From: Bradyrhizobium arachidis
Lineage (GTDB): Bacteria > Pseudomonadota > Alphaproteobacteria > Rhizobiales > Xanthobacteraceae
Length of the DNA: 64,000 nt
Reading direction: 5' to 3'
Assembly: GCF_024758505.1 (NCBI RefSeq)
Contig: NZ_CP077970.1
Span: 5,518,001-5,582,000, forward strand
Below are positions 26,117-36,509 of the stretch, piece by piece; within the stretch, counting starts at the first letter, position 1; each line of letters begins with the position of its first letter. Below the pieces are notes generated by a model, which saw only the letters and a program-made list of their open reading frames with translations, was not told the DNA's origin and ran no database searches. The translations under genes were made by a program, and so were the position numbers.

Positions 26117-28375
26117 CTACTCGATCACGCGCCCGAACTTGTTCGACTTCGGAAAACCTTTCGGCGGCAGGCGGCCGGCGTCGGCGCGGGTGCCCTGCCA
26201 TTCGGCCAGTTCCTTCATGGTCGCGCTGAACTCGCGGCCCGCGGAATCCTTCCAGGCGAGTCCCGCCTTGGCGTCGAACACGGCAACGTCGGACAAGCCG
26301 CCGTCCTTGTACTTCTGCAGGCGAACGCCGCGGCCGCGTGCCATCTCCGGCACCTGGTCGAGCGGGAAGATCAGCATCTTTCGATTATCGCCGATGACGG
26401 CAATGGTGTCGCCGAGCACTTCCGTGATCGCGCGCGCCTCGTTCGGCATCTCGACGTTGAGGACCTGCTTGCCCTTCTTGGTGGTGCCGACGCAATCGTC
26501 CTCGTTGACCAGGAAACCCTGGCCCTCGTGGCTTGCGACCAGGAATTTTCGGCCGCCCTTGTTGACGAATAGCGCGACGGGGGCCGCCTCCTGCTCCATG
26601 TCGATGAACAGGCGGATCGGCTCGCCATGGCCACGGCCGCCCGGCAGTTTTGCGACATCGAGCGTGTAGAATTTTCCGTTGGTGGCGAACAGCAAAAGCT
26701 TCGAAGTCGTCTCGGCAAAGAAGGCGAAGCCGAGCTTATCATCCTGCTTGAAGGCAAGCCCCGAGAGATCCTCGACATGCCCCTTCATGGTGCGGATCCA
26801 GCCCTTGTCGGAGACGACGACGGTGACCGGCTCGCGCTCGACAAAGGCCTCCTCGATCGCCGCGAGGTCGTGCTCGGGCGCGTCGGCAAAGGTGGTGCGA
26901 CGTTTGCCGAGCGGCGTCTTGGGTCCGAACATATCGCGGACCTTGCCGACCTGCTCGCCGACCTTCTTCCACTGCTCTGCTTCCGAGGCGAGCAGGCCTT
27001 CGATACCCTTCAGTTCCTTGCGCAGATCCCTGTCTTCATTGCGGATCTCCATTTCCTCGAGCCTGCGCAGATTGCGCAGGCGCATGTTGAGGATGGCTTC
27101 CGCCTGGATCTCGGTGAGCTTGAACGCCTTGATCAGCGCCGGCTTCGGCTCGTCCTCGGTGCGGATGATCTTGATCACCTTGTCGAGGTTCAGATAGGCG
27201 ACCAGATGGCCGCCAAGGACCTCCAGCCGGTGCTCGATCTGGCCCTTGCGGAAGTTGGAGCGGCGGATCAGCACGTCGCGGAGATGGTCGAGCCATTCCC
27301 GCAGGCACTCCGCGAGCCCCACCACCTTGGGAATGCGGCCCTTGAGCAGCACGTTGAGGTTCAGCGGAATCTTGCTTTCGAGCTCGGTGAGCCGGAACAG
27401 CGATTCCATCATCAAGGCAGGATCGACGTTCTTCGACTTCGGCTCGATGACGAGCCGAACGTCCTCGGCCGATTCATCGCGGACCTCGCCGACCAGCGGC
27501 AGCTTCTTCTGGTCGAGCAGCTCGGCAATCTTCTCGACGATCCGCGACTTCTGCACCAACCACGGAATCTCCGTGACGACGACGACCCACGTGCCGCGCG
27601 CGCCCTCCTCCTGTTCCCATCGGGAGCGAACACGGAACGACCCGCGGCCGGTGGTGTAGGCCTCCGCAATCGCCTGCTTGGAATCGACGACGATGCCGCC
27701 GGTCGGGAAGTCCGGGCCCTTGACCCATTTCAGCAGCGACTTGGACTTTGCGTCGGGCTTCTCGATCAGATGCAGCGCCGCGTCGCAGAGCTCGGCGGCG
27801 TTGTGCGGCGGGATCGAGGTCGCCATGCCGACCGCGATGCCCTGCGCGCCGTTGGCGAGCAGATTCGGGAAGCCGCCGGGAAGGACCACCGGCTCCTTGG
27901 ACTGGCCGTCATAGTTGGGACGAAACTCGACGCCGTCCTCGTCGATGCCCTCGAGCAGAAGCCGCGCGACGTCGGTCATGCGCGCTTCGGTGTAGCGATA
28001 GGCGGCGGGGTTATCGCCGTCGATATTGCCAAAATTGCCCTGGCCGTCGACGAGCGGATAGCGCGAGGAGAAATCCTGCGCGAGACGCACCATGGCGTCG
28101 TAGATCGCCTGGTCGCCATGCGGATGGAACGAGCCCATCACGTCGCCGACGATCTTTGCGGATTTCTTGAAGCCAGTGCCCGGATCGAGCCTGAGCAGGC
28201 GCATGCCATAGAGGATGCGCCGGTGCACCGGCTTCAGACCGTCGCGCGCATCCGGCAGCGCGCGGTGCATGATGGTGGAGAGCGCATAGGCGAGATAGCG
28301 CTCCTCGAGCGCGTCCCGCAGCGGCACCTCGTGAATTTCAGCCGGCTTCTCCGGCGGAATCAGTCGTTTTCCCAT
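26117..28375 (-). CDS. parC: DNA topoisomerase IV subunit A
   Basis: This 752-residue subunit cuts and rejoins DNA to decatenate daughter chromosomes with ParE. The breakage-reunion domain starts near residue 35 ([26 protein letters not shown]), with the catalytic tyrosine Y128 in [10 protein letters not shown]. The helical tower and coiled coil run to about residue 480, and the C-terminal part is a beta-pinwheel with GyrA-like strands. [26 protein letters not shown] is the quinolone-binding helix region, without obvious changes at the usual Ser position (S82). parE is not in the window. Confidence 0.96.
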   Translation of the reverse strand: MGKRLIPPEKPAEIHEVPLRDALEERYLAYALSTIMHRALPDARDGLKPVHRRILYGMRLLRLDPGTGFKKSAKIVGDVMGSFHPHGDQAIYDAMVRLAQDFSSRYPLVDGQGNFGNIDGDNPAAYRYTEARMTDVARLLLEGIDEDGVEFRPNYDGQSKEPVVLPGGFPNLLANGAQGIAVGMATSIPPHNAAELCDAALHLIEKPDAKSKSLLKWVKGPDFPTGGIVVDSKQAIAEAYTTGRGSFRVRSRWEQEEGARGTWVVVVTEIPWLVQKSRIVEKIAELLDQKKLPLVGEVRDESAEDVRLVIEPKSKNVDPALMMESLFRLTELESKIPLNLNVLLKGRIPKVVGLAECLREWLDHLRDVLIRRSNFRKGQIEHRLEVLGGHLVAYLNLDKVIKIIRTEDEPKPALIKAFKLTEIQAEAILNMRLRNLRRLEEMEIRNEDRDLRKELKGIEGLLASEAEQWKKVGEQVGKVRDMFGPKTPLGKRRTTFADAPEHDLAAIEEAFVEREPVTVVVSDKGWIRTMKGHVEDLSGLAFKQDDKLGFAFFAETTSKLLLFATNGKFYTLDVAKLPGGRGHGEPIRLFIDMEQEAAPVALFVNKGGRKFLVASHEGQGFLVNEDDCVGTTKKGKQVLNVEMPNEARAITEVLGDTIAVIGDNRKMLIFPLDQVPEMARGRGVRLQKYKDGGLSDVAVFDAKAGLAWKDSAGREFSATMKELAEWQGTRADAGRLPPKGFPKSNKFGRVIE

Positions 28376-28435
28376 GGCGCCGGGTTAGACCGCCACGGCG
28401 AATCGGGCAAGAATCGATTGGTTCCCTGTGGGCGG

Positions 28436-28723
28436 TTATTGCCCCGCCCAGCCGGCGGTCACGGGCTGCGTGGTTTGCGGGTTCTTGGCCTGTGTGGTCG
28501 CTGGCGCATTGGTCAGGCAGCGACGCGCGGCTTCGATTTCCGCCTCGGTAGCGCCCTTGGATCGCGCCCATGTCTCTGCGGCCGCAGCGGAATATTTGGC
28601 GACATAGTACCTGACGACGGTACAGGAGGCGCGCCGGACCAGTCCCGGCTGCTCACCTGCCAATGCTGCGTCCGGAGCCCACGCCAGCAGCGCGGCCGAC
28701 ACCACGAATCCTCTGATCAACAT
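28436..28723 (-). CDS. Small secreted protein (95 residues)
   Basis: The protein has a signal peptide (MLIRGFVVSAALLAWAPDAALA) followed by a short helical domain with two cysteines (SCTVVRYYVAKYSAAAAETWARSKGATEAEIEAARRCL) and a Thr/Gln/Pro-rich tail. The two cysteines are spaced to form a disulphide in the periplasm. I know of similar short Rhizobiales proteins but no function. It sits between recO and parC, 60 bases before parC. Confidence 0.7.
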   Translation of the reverse strand: MLIRGFVVSAALLAWAPDAALAGEQPGLVRRASCTVVRYYVAKYSAAAAETWARSKGATEAEIEAARRCLTNAPATTQAKNPQTTQPVTAGWAGQ

Positions 28724-28823
28724 TTAGGCTGTCCCCGGTTTGGAACCAGTCCGGCCAACGCTGACAGCCTGATTTGGTTCCGCCTGAGACCGCCGCATCG
28801 AGCAAAGCAGAGGCGCGGTCAGC

Positions 28824-29579
28824 TCATGACGAGGCGATGACTGCCCTCGCCTGTCGCCGAATCAGCGCGTTGATGAAGCCCGCCCGCGCATCGGAATGGC
28901 CCTGGCCGCGGGGCTCCAGCACATGACGGAGCAAGAAATGACCCGTGAGCTGAAAGCCATCCTGCAAATCCGCGTCCGACCAGCCATCGCTGTAGTCCTC
29001 GCCCTGGCGCAAGAACGCCGGCAGCCGCAACAGTCGGTCGCGCCAGGCGTCGCCCGCGGTGCGCGACACCGCGCCGCCGGATTTCGGCGAGACATAGATC
29101 AGGTCCGTGGTCTCGCCCGTCGCCGCGCAATTCTCCAGGTCCAGGCCGAAGCCGAGTTCGGCCAGCATCGCGAGTTCGAAGCGGATCAGATGCACGGCCG
29201 CGCCGCCGATGTCGTCAAAATCGTCGAGCGTGTGTTCGAGCAGCGCAAAAATGTCCTCGTGCGGATCGCGCTCCGGCAACAATCGCGCGACCGAGGCAAG
29301 GTGCGTCACGCCATATACCCCGTGCGAGGACGTCAGCAGGGTCGCGGCGCGCAGCCGCAGGCCTTCGATCGCGTAGGTGCCGAGATGCTCGTCGAGCCGC
29401 GCCCGCCACACCGCGCTGACGCTGTTGCCGGGCTGCAGCAACGGCCGCATCCGCGAGCCGGCGCCGCCCCGCACCAACCCGAGATGCCGGCCATGCTCGC
29501 GCGTCAGTAGCTCGACGATGGCGCTGCTCTCGCCATGCCGCCGCACCCCCAGCACGATGCCTTCGTCGGTCCATTCCAT
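28824..29579 (-). CDS. recO: DNA repair protein RecO
   Basis: This 251-residue protein loads RecA on SSB-coated gaps in the RecFOR pathway. The N-terminal OB fold begins [39 protein letters not shown]. The central helices and C-terminal zinc-binding-like region (about 150-185) follow; the segment [31 protein letters not shown] carries one Cys rather than a full CxxC, as in many alphaproteobacteria. I used ATG 29579, where homology begins, not the frame start 111 bases upstream. Confidence 0.94.
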   Translation of the reverse strand: MEWTDEGIVLGVRRHGESSAIVELLTREHGRHLGLVRGGAGSRMRPLLQPGNSVSAVWRARLDEHLGTYAIEGLRLRAATLLTSSHGVYGVTHLASVARLLPERDPHEDIFALLEHTLDDFDDIGGAAVHLIRFELAMLAELGFGLDLENCAATGETTDLIYVSPKSGGAVSRTAGDAWRDRLLRLPAFLRQGEDYSDGWSDADLQDGFQLTGHFLLRHVLEPRGQGHSDARAGFINALIRRQARAVIASS

Positions 29580-29610
29580 GGTCGGAAGTCTACCGCACTT
29601 CGCGGCGTCG

Positions 29611-29640
29611 TAGGGTGGGCAAAGCGAAGCGTGCCCACCA
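29611..29640. repeat. Short palindromic repeat between recO and the next gene
   Basis: GTGGGCA (29615-29621) and TGCCCAC (29632-29638) flank the loop AAGCGAAGCG. The sequence TAGGGTGGGCAAAGCGAAGC is a familiar interspersed element in Bradyrhizobium genomes. It stands just upstream of recO. Confidence 0.65.
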
Positions 29641-29646
29641 ATTTGA

Positions 29647-30027
29647 TCACGCGTTGAACCAACCCTTCGCGTCGCCGGTGAAGGACGCATAGAGCCCGAC
29701 CGCGGTCACGACGCAGGACACGATCTCGATCGCGCTGTCGAGCGCGAGGCCCACCTCGTTGATCCGCACCGCCAGCGACGGCACGGAGAGCGCCAGCGCG
29801 GCCGCCAGCACCCAGCGGGCCCAGTTCTTGCGCCGCTGCGCCGCGAGCCAGACCACATAGACGAACAGCACGATCATCACGGCGCTGAGCAGCGTTCCCG
29901 TCATGATCATCTGCTCGGTGCGCTCGCGCGTCGGCGTGCGGTCCTCGAACGCAACGGAGAGCGCGTCCAGCATCAGCGATGCGTAGAGCAGCACCTCGAA
30001 GTACAGGACGTTACGGGGCACGTTCAT
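29647..30027 (-). CDS. Four-helix membrane protein of unknown function
   Basis: This 126-residue inner-membrane protein has four hydrophobic segments (about residues 7-26, 43-63, 71-88 and 97-117) and short polar loops with Arg-rich cytoplasmic turns ([10 protein letters not shown]). It lies between era (31 bases upstream) and recO, on the same strand. I do not recognise the family; the arrangement suggests cotranscription, not function. Confidence 0.75.
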   Translation of the reverse strand: MNVPRNVLYFEVLLYASLMLDALSVAFEDRTPTRERTEQMIMTGTLLSAVMIVLFVYVVWLAAQRRKNWARWVLAAALALSVPSLAVRINEVGLALDSAIEIVSCVVTAVGLYASFTGDAKGWFNA

Positions 30028-30058
30028 CGGAGACCGATCATCCCCTCATCATTCCTTG

Positions 30059-30985
30059 TCATTCCTTGGGAAACTCGAGGCCCATCTCGCGGTAGCGGTC
30101 GGGATCGTCGCCCCAGTTCTCGCGCACCTTGACGAACAGGAACAAATGCACCGGCACGCCCAGGATCTCGGCGAGCTCCTTGCGCGAGTCCGCGCCGATC
30201 GACTTTATGGTGGCGCCGCTCTTGCCGAGCACGATCTTGCGCTGGCTCTCGCGCTCGACATAGATCGTCTGCTCGATGCGGACGGACTTGTCCTTGCGCT
30301 CCTCCCATTTCTCGGTCTCGACCGTGGACTGGTAGGGCAATTCCTGGTGCAGCTTCCGATAGATCTTTTCGCGCGTGATCTCGGCCGCGAGCTGCCGCAT
30401 CGGCGCGTCCGACATCTGGTCCTCGGGATAGAGGAAGGGACCTGCCGGCACCATCTCCGCCAGCGCCTGCCTGATGTCGTCGACGCCGTCGCCCGACAGC
30501 GCCGAGATCATGAAGGTTTTTGCGAAACGAATACGCTCGTTCGCGGCCAGCGCCAGCGCCAGCAGCTTCTCGCGCTGGACCAGGTCGACCTTGTTCAGCA
30601 CAAGGATCTTCTCGTGGCCGACGCTCGCGACCTTGTTGAGGATCGCATCCGCCTCCTCGTCGAGCCCGGCCTTGGCATCGATCAGCACGCAGACGAGATC
30701 GGCGTCATGCGCCCCGCTCCAGGCGGTCGACACCATGGCCCGGTCGAGCCGTCGCTTGGGCAAGAAGATGCCGGGCGTATCGACAAGGATGATCTGCGCA
30801 TTGTTCTCGATGACGATGCCGCGGATCAGCGCGCGCGTCGTCTGCACCTTGCGCGACACGATCGTGACCTTGGCGCCGACCAGCGCGTTGACCAGCGTGG
30901 ACTTGCCGACATTGGGGGCGCCGATCAGCGCTACGAAGCCGCAGCGCGTCGCGGCGGGCGTGTCGCCGCTGCTCTCAACCGTCAT
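30059..30985 (-). CDS. era: GTPase Era
   Basis: This 308-residue GTPase assists 30S ribosome maturation and binds the 3' end of 16S rRNA. G motifs are clear: GAPNVGKST (G1), DTPGIF (G3), NKVDLV (G4), and ISALSGDGVDDI (G5). The C-terminal KH domain contains RKIVLGKSGATIKSIGADSR. I selected ATG 30985 (MTVESSGD); an ATG 12 bases further out is possible. The start lies inside the rnc end (11-base overlap), a typical rnc-era coupling. Confidence 0.96.
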   Translation of the reverse strand: MTVESSGDTPAATRCGFVALIGAPNVGKSTLVNALVGAKVTIVSRKVQTTRALIRGIVIENNAQIILVDTPGIFLPKRRLDRAMVSTAWSGAHDADLVCVLIDAKAGLDEEADAILNKVASVGHEKILVLNKVDLVQREKLLALALAANERIRFAKTFMISALSGDGVDDIRQALAEMVPAGPFLYPEDQMSDAPMRQLAAEITREKIYRKLHQELPYQSTVETEKWEERKDKSVRIEQTIYVERESQRKIVLGKSGATIKSIGADSRKELAEILGVPVHLFLFVKVRENWGDDPDRYREMGLEFPKE

Positions 30986-31793
30986 TGCCGCCGCCAACGC
31001 CTTCGCGTTCGATCATGATGGAGGCCGCGACCTTCTCCGCCGCACGCTTGCTGCCGCCGATGCCCTCCGCCGAGGCAAGCCCCGGCAGGTCGACGGCGAC
31101 GCGGAACTGTGGGTCGTGATGCGGCCCGGTGCGCTCCACCTCGCGATAGACCGGCGTCGGCAAGCCCTTCCCTTGCGCCCATTCCTGGAGCACGGTCTTG
31201 GGATCGCGCAGCGGCCGCCGCGGCTTGTGCATGCGCTCCGTCCAGTTGCGCTTGACGAATTCGGCCGCCGCCGCGTGACCGCCATCGAGATAGATGGCGC
31301 CGATCACGGCTTCGCAGATGTCGCCGAGCACCGATTTACGCAGGCGCGCATCGGCGCTCGCGCCGACCGAACCGAGCTTGATGTCGTCGAGCAGGCCGAG
31401 CGACTTTCCGACGTCAGCGCAGCTCTCCTTGCGCACGAGCTCGGCGAGCCGCTTCGACAATTCGCCCTCGTCCGCATTCGGGAAGGCGACGTACAGCATG
31501 TCTGATACCACGAGCCCGAGCACGTGGTCGCCGAGGAATTCGAGCCGCTGATAGCTGTCGCCGCGCTTGCGCCCGGACTTGAGCGCCGAGACATGCGTGA
31601 TAGCCTGGATCAAAAGGTTCGGATCGGCGAAGGCATGTCCAATGCGCGCCTCGACCGCCGCGGTTGCGCCCTTGGCCTTGCCGGCGGCCTTGGCCCGCTT
31701 CTTCTTAGCAGGCGCCTTGGGCGCGTCCCCGCCTTCAGGGTTCGCTTCGGCAGCGATCGGTTGGTTCGCGATATCCTTGGCTTCGTCTTTCAT
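30975..31793 (-). CDS. rnc: Ribonuclease III
   Basis: This 272-residue enzyme cleaves double-stranded RNA in rRNA and mRNA processing. A lysine/alanine-rich N-terminal extension of about 45 residues precedes the catalytic domain, whose signature is RLEFLGDHVLGLVV. The second acidic cluster is GDICEAVIGAIYLDGG. A double-stranded RNA-binding domain follows (DPKTVLQEWAQGKGLPTPVYRE). ATG 31793 overlaps the lepB stop by four bases (ATGA), which fixes the start. The basic N-terminal extension is longer than in E. coli. Confidence 0.96.
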   Translation of the reverse strand: MKDEAKDIANQPIAAEANPEGGDAPKAPAKKKRAKAAGKAKGATAAVEARIGHAFADPNLLIQAITHVSALKSGRKRGDSYQRLEFLGDHVLGLVVSDMLYVAFPNADEGELSKRLAELVRKESCADVGKSLGLLDDIKLGSVGASADARLRKSVLGDICEAVIGAIYLDGGHAAAAEFVKRNWTERMHKPRRPLRDPKTVLQEWAQGKGLPTPVYREVERTGPHHDPQFRVAVDLPGLASAEGIGGSKRAAEKVAASIMIEREGVGGGNDG

Positions 31794-32548
31794 CGGACAA
31801 TTTTGAACAGGCGCGCCCAGCGCACCGCCACCGGCCAACGCCAGAACATCCAGGCGTGTTCGCCTTCAGCGATAGAGAAGAAGATCATTTGAGCGCGGCC
31901 AATGAGATTTTCTGACGGCACGTAGCCGACCGCCGACTGCACTCGGCTATCGGTGGAATTGTCGCGGTTGTCGCCCATCATGAAGAAGTGCCCGGCCGGC
32001 ACCGTGTAGACGTTGGTGTTGTCGTAGAAGCCGTTGTCGACGCAATCGAGCGTTTCATAGGACACGCCGTTCGGCAGCGTCTCCTTCCAGCGCTTCACCC
32101 GCGCCATCGCGTCCGAACCACAGGGGTCTTCGCCAATGAAGTCGCTGAGGCGCTCGCGCTGCACCGCCACGTCGTTGATGTAGAGCAGTCCCTCCCGCAT
32201 CTGGACGCGGTCGCCAGGCAGACCGATCACGCGCTTGATGTAGTCGGTGGTGTCGTCCTTCGGCAGACGGAACACCACGATGTCGCCGCGGTTGGGATCC
32301 GAACCCCAGATGCGTCCCGAGAACAGCGGCGGCGAGAACGGGATCGAGTAGTGGCTGTAGCCGTAGGAATATTTCGAAACGAACAGATAGTCGCCGACGA
32401 GCAGCGTCGCCTTCATCGAGCCGGAGGGAATGTTGAACGGCTGAAACAGGAAGGTGCGGATCACCAGCGCGATCAGGAGAGCATGGATCACGACCCGGAT
32501 GGTTTCACCGACGCCGCTCTCAGATTTGGTTCCCGAAGTCACGCTCAT
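31790..32548 (-). CDS. lepB: Signal peptidase I
   Basis: This 252-residue inner-membrane serine protease removes signal peptides. One N-terminal anchor (VVIHALLIALVIRTFLFQPF) precedes the catalytic IPSGSMKATLLVGD with S44. The general-base lysine is K105 in DYIKRVIGLPGDRV. The later GHFFMMGDNRDNSTDSR signature is intact. It is the first gene of the lepB-rnc-era run, with a 249-base upstream gap that probably holds its promoter. Confidence 0.97.
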   Translation of the reverse strand: MSVTSGTKSESGVGETIRVVIHALLIALVIRTFLFQPFNIPSGSMKATLLVGDYLFVSKYSYGYSHYSIPFSPPLFSGRIWGSDPNRGDIVVFRLPKDDTTDYIKRVIGLPGDRVQMREGLLYINDVAVQRERLSDFIGEDPCGSDAMARVKRWKETLPNGVSYETLDCVDNGFYDNTNVYTVPAGHFFMMGDNRDNSTDSRVQSAVGYVPSENLIGRAQMIFFSIAEGEHAWMFWRWPVAVRWARLFKIVR

Positions 32549-32797
32549 TGCTTTCCCAGTTCCGGCCGGCGATAGCAGAATGCCCTCTGCCCGCGCTCAG
32601 CCCCGTCGCTTCGCGGCGCAAGAGATTGTCCTGATTCTGATAGTCAGGGCCAATTCCGGCGTAAAGCCGAATTCGCCCCTAAAGATTTGACGCCGCGGAC
32701 TTTTAGACGCTTGTCGGCAGGCGCGCAATCAAGCGCTTCATCAAAATTATATAAGCCATTGAATAGGCTTGGTTATTTTAATTACGAGCGTTTCCGC

Positions 32798-33217
32798 TCA
32801 GGACTTCGTCCGCGGGACGGCAGAAATGATGACGAAGGCCTGCGCCAGCGGCCAGTCATCAGTGATGGAAAGGTCTATCCGCGGCTCAAAACCCTCCGGG
32901 GTCAGCGCCTGGAGCCGGGTCAGCGCCCCGCCGGTCAATTGCATGGTCGGTCGTCCCCCCGGCAGATTGACCACGCCCATGTCCCGCCACCAGACCCCGC
33001 GTCGGATGCCAGTGCCCAGCGCCTTGGAGCAGGCCTCCTTGGCCGCGAAGCGCTTGGCATAGGTCGCCACCACCATCTTCTCGTTCTTGGCCCGACGCTC
33101 GGCCTTGGCGCGTTCGGCCGGGGTGAAGATACGGTCGAGGAAGCGTTCGCCATGGCGCTCGATCACCTTGGCGACGCGCGTGATGTCGATCAGGTCGGAG
33201 CCGATGCCGATGATCAT
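32798..33217 (-). CDS. acpS: Holo-[acyl-carrier-protein] synthase
   Basis: This 139-residue enzyme transfers 4'-phosphopantetheine from CoA to acyl carrier protein. [15 protein letters not shown] holds the Mg-binding Asp and [14 protein letters not shown] the second metal-binding Glu. ATG 33217 overlaps the pdxJ stop by four bases (ATGA). The frame continues upstream without a family match, so the short start is used. Confidence 0.96.
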   Translation of the reverse strand: MIIGIGSDLIDITRVAKVIERHGERFLDRIFTPAERAKAERRAKNEKMVVATYAKRFAAKEACSKALGTGIRRGVWWRDMGVVNLPGGRPTMQLTGGALTRLQALTPEGFEPRIDLSITDDWPLAQAFVIISAVPRTKS

Positions 33218-33966
33218 GCCCGGCTCCGGCCGCGATCCATCGCCGCGCGCATGCTGCGGACGGTCTCGGCGAGCCCGACGAACAGCGCCTCGCCGATCAT
33301 GTAGTAGCCGATGTTGAGCTCCATGATCTCGGGCAGGCCAGCGATCTTCTCCGCCGTCGCGTAATCCAGCCCGTGTCCGGCGTGGACCTCCAGGCCTGCG
33401 GCTTTCGCCAGCTTTGCTCCCGCCACGATGCGCTGCCACTCGGCTTCGGCCTTCTCAGTGCGTCCGTCGACGACGGCGTCGCACCAGGCGCCGGTGTGGA
33501 TCTCGATGACCGGCGCGCGCAGCCGCGCAGCCATCTCGATCTGCGCGGGGTCGGCGGCGATGAACAGCGACACCCGGATGCCGCCGTCGTTCAGCCGCGC
33601 GATGAAGGGTGCAAGCGCGTTGTGCTGGCCGACTACGTCGAGGCCGCCCTCGGTCGTGACCTCCTGCCGGCGCTCGGGCACCAGGCACACCGCATGCGGC
33701 TTGGTCGCAAGCGAGATCCGCAGCATGTCGTCGGTCGCCGCCATCTCGAAATTCAGCGGCTTGGAAATCTCGGCCTTCAGCCGCGCCATGTCCTCGTCGC
33801 GGATATGCCGCCGGTCTTCGCGCAAATGCGCGGTGATGCCGTCGGCGCCGGCCTCGATCGCGATCAGCGCCGCACGCACCGGATCGGGATTGCGCCCTCC
33901 CCGCGCGTTACGCAGGGTCGCGACATGATCGACATTGACGCCGAGGCGGAGCGGAGTTGCGGGCAT
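33214..33966 (-). CDS. pdxJ: Pyridoxine 5'-phosphate synthase
   Basis: This 250-residue TIM-barrel enzyme makes pyridoxine 5'-phosphate from 1-deoxyxylulose 5-phosphate and 3-amino-2-oxopropyl phosphate. [17 protein letters not shown] at the N-terminus, [13 protein letters not shown] and VHAGHGLDY are family signatures with the catalytic His residues. It is directly upstream of acpS (four-base overlap) and follows rsh by 45 bases, the usual alphaproteobacterial order. Confidence 0.97.
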   Translation of the reverse strand: MPATPLRLGVNVDHVATLRNARGGRNPDPVRAALIAIEAGADGITAHLREDRRHIRDEDMARLKAEISKPLNFEMAATDDMLRISLATKPHAVCLVPERRQEVTTEGGLDVVGQHNALAPFIARLNDGGIRVSLFIAADPAQIEMAARLRAPVIEIHTGAWCDAVVDGRTEKAEAEWQRIVAGAKLAKAAGLEVHAGHGLDYATAEKIAGLPEIMELNIGYYMIGEALFVGLAETVRSMRAAMDRGRSRA

Positions 33967-34011
33967 GATCGGGACTCACGAAATCCGGGAACAGGCGAGG
34001 TGCGAGCGCGC

Positions 34012-36303
34012 CTATCCATTAACACGTTCCACGCGGGCGACGACCGCCTTCGCGCGCAACTGGGCTATGATCGCGCTCAGGTGCTTCAGGTCGTAGACCT
34101 CGAGATCGATCGTGGTCTCGGTGAAGTCGGGCGAGCGGCGCTGCATGCTGATGTTGTCGATATTGCCGTCGTGCTCGGCGATCACGGTCGCGATCTGCGC
34201 CAGCGCGCCGGGCTCGTTGACGTTTTCGACCTTGATGCGGGCCGGGAAGCGCTGCGGAGCAGTGTCTTCGATGTCCCAGCGCACGTCGAGCCAGCGCTCC
34301 GGCTCCTCCTCAAAGTCCTTCAGGGCCGGTGCCTGGATCGGATAGATGGTGATACCCTCGCCCGGCGTGACGATGCCGACGATGCGGTCACCGGGGACGG
34401 CGCCGCCGTTCGGGGCGAACTTCACCGGCAGGTCGGAATTGATGCCGCGGATCGGGATCGCCGGCGGGCCCTTCGGGCGCTCCGGTACCACCTTCTCCTT
34501 GATCTTCGCCGCCAGCCCCTTCTTCACACCATAGCGCGCGACGCGCTCCTCCCTGTAGTCGGGGTACATGGCGCGTGCGACGTCGGACGCCTTGATCTCA
34601 CCGCGCCCGACCGCCGCCATGACGTCATCGATCGAGGTGCGCGCGAGCCTGGGCAGCGCGCCCTTCAGCTTGTCGTCGGCGTAGTCGATCTTGGCACGCT
34701 CGAACAGACGCTCGACGATGCGCCGGCCGAGGCCCGCATATTGGTCGCGCACGGCGGTGCGCGTGGCGCGCCGGATCGCGGCGCGCGCCTTGCCGGTGAC
34801 CGCGAGCGATTCCCAGGCCGAGGGCGGCGCCGACTGCGCCTCCGAGGTCAGAACCTCGACCTCGTCGCCGTTCTGGAGCTCGGAGGACAGCGGCGCGAAC
34901 TTGCCGTTGATCTTGCAGCCGACCGCGCTGTTGCCGACGTCGGTGTGCACGGCATAGGCGAAGTCGATCACATTGGCATGGCGCGGCAGTGCGATCAGCT
35001 TGCCCTTCGGGGTGAAGCAGAACACCTGGTCGTGGAACAGCTCGAGCTTGGTGTGCTCGAGGAACTCCTCGGGGTTTGCGCTCTCCGAGAGGATGCCGAT
35101 GGTGTGGCGCAGCCAGGCAAATGCGTTGGATTCGCGCTTGAGGAATTCGGTCGGCGAGCCCACGCCCTCCTTGTAGAAGACGTGCGCGGCGATGCCGCGT
35201 TCGGCGATCTGGTCCATCGCCTCGGTGCGGATCTGCAGCTCGACGCGCTGGTTGCCGGGACCAATGACCGTGGTGTGGATCGAACGGTAGTCGTTCTGCT
35301 TGGGCGTCGAGATGTAGTCCTTGAAACGCCCGGGCACGACCGGCCAGGTGGTGTGGACGATACCCATCGCGCGGTAGCAGGCCTCGACGTCGTTCACGAC
35401 GACGCGAAATCCGAAGATGTCGGACAGTTGCTCGAAGCCGACCGACTTGCGCTCCATCTTGGTCCAGATCGAAAACGGCTTCTTGCGCCGGCCATAGACG
35501 CGCGCACCCAGACCCCGGTGGCGCAAATTGTTGGAGAGCTGGTCCTCGATCTCGCCGATCAAATTGCGGTTGCGTTCGGCGAGCGCATCAAGCCGCTGCA
35601 TCACCACCGCATAGGCTTCGGGATCGAGGGTGCGGAAGGACAGATCCTCCAGCTCCTCGCGCATCTCCTGCATGCCCATGCGCCCCGCCAGCGGCGCGTA
35701 GATGTCGAGGGTCTCCTCGGCGATGCGGCGGCGCGATTCCGTCGGCACGAATTCCAGCGTGCGCATGTTGTGCAGGCGGTCGGCGAGCTTGACGAGGAGC
35801 ACCCGGACGTCGTCGGCGATCGCCAGCAGCAGCTTGCGCAGGTTCTCGGCCTGCTTGGCCTCTCGCGACACCAGCTCGAGCCGCTTCAACTTGGTCAGGC
35901 CCTCGACCAGCGCGCCGATCTCGGGGCCGAAGATCTGGTCGATCTCGGCGCGAGTCGCTTCCGTGTCCTCGATCGTGTCGTGGAGCAGCGCCGCGACGAT
36001 GGTCGCGTCGTCGAGCTTCAGATCGGTGAGAATCGCCGCCACTTCGAGCGGGTGCGAGAAATACGGGTCGCCGGAGGCGCGTGTCTGCGAGCCATGCGCC
36101 TTCATGGCGTAGACATAGGCGCGGTTCAGCAGATCTTCGTTGGTGGCGGGATTGTACGACCTGACGCGCTCGACGAGGTCATATTGACGCATCATGCGGG
36201 TGCGCGGCTTCGGCGACCGCGCCGCGGCCGGAGCAGTCGGGGCCACGGCGACCGATTCGGTCGCGGCCTGCATCTGCGTTTGTTTCCGGCGCCGATACAC
36301 CAT
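34012..36303 (-). CDS. rsh: Bifunctional (p)ppGpp synthetase/hydrolase
   Basis: This 763-residue RelA/SpoT homologue sets stringent-response alarmone levels. The hydrolase HD domain (residues about 55-200) has H70, H84 and H108-D109 (LLHDTIEDT). The synthetase domain follows with GRRKKPFSIWTKM and DYISTPKQNDYRSIHTTV. Then come a TGS domain (VFCFTPKGKLIALPRHANVIDFAYAVHTDVG) and a C-terminal ACT domain (RIKVENVNEPGALAQIATVIAEHDGNI). The intact HD and RXKD-type synthetase suggest both activities. It is the single rsh expected in Rhizobiales. Confidence 0.96.
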   Translation of the reverse strand: MVYRRRKQTQMQAATESVAVAPTAPAAARSPKPRTRMMRQYDLVERVRSYNPATNEDLLNRAYVYAMKAHGSQTRASGDPYFSHPLEVAAILTDLKLDDATIVAALLHDTIEDTEATRAEIDQIFGPEIGALVEGLTKLKRLELVSREAKQAENLRKLLLAIADDVRVLLVKLADRLHNMRTLEFVPTESRRRIAEETLDIYAPLAGRMGMQEMREELEDLSFRTLDPEAYAVVMQRLDALAERNRNLIGEIEDQLSNNLRHRGLGARVYGRRKKPFSIWTKMERKSVGFEQLSDIFGFRVVVNDVEACYRAMGIVHTTWPVVPGRFKDYISTPKQNDYRSIHTTVIGPGNQRVELQIRTEAMDQIAERGIAAHVFYKEGVGSPTEFLKRESNAFAWLRHTIGILSESANPEEFLEHTKLELFHDQVFCFTPKGKLIALPRHANVIDFAYAVHTDVGNSAVGCKINGKFAPLSSELQNGDEVEVLTSEAQSAPPSAWESLAVTGKARAAIRRATRTAVRDQYAGLGRRIVERLFERAKIDYADDKLKGALPRLARTSIDDVMAAVGRGEIKASDVARAMYPDYREERVARYGVKKGLAAKIKEKVVPERPKGPPAIPIRGINSDLPVKFAPNGGAVPGDRIVGIVTPGEGITIYPIQAPALKDFEEEPERWLDVRWDIEDTAPQRFPARIKVENVNEPGALAQIATVIAEHDGNIDNISMQRRSPDFTETTIDLEVYDLKHLSAIIAQLRAKAVVARVERVNG

Positions 36304-36439
36304 GCATTTCCCGCCTTCAAACAGGCCTAAAGCCAGCCCGTCGCATCCATCTTAACGCCAACCCGCCCGCCATCAGATCAAATCGAAGACAGCTTGTCGC
36401 GTCATCCCACAACTCTACCGTAACCACGAAAAGGTCAAC

Positions 36440-36474
36440 AAAAGCAAAGGCCCGAACCTAGGTCCGGGCCTTTT
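36440..36474 (-). terminator. Rho-independent terminator after rpoZ
   Basis: AAAGGCCCG (36446-36454) pairs with CGGGCCTTT (36465-36473). On the minus strand the hairpin is followed by GCTTTTGTTG. It stands about 37 bases past the rpoZ stop, so rpoZ and rsh have separate transcripts or share a leaky end. Confidence 0.75.
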
Positions 36475-36509
36475 CGAAATGCGAGATCTGAGATCACCGA
36501 TCGGGACGA

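Noticed and set aside
28730..28823. RNA gene or promoter hairpin between recO and the small secreted protein
   Set aside because: Only 94 bases, with no stem longer than a few pairs seen by eye.
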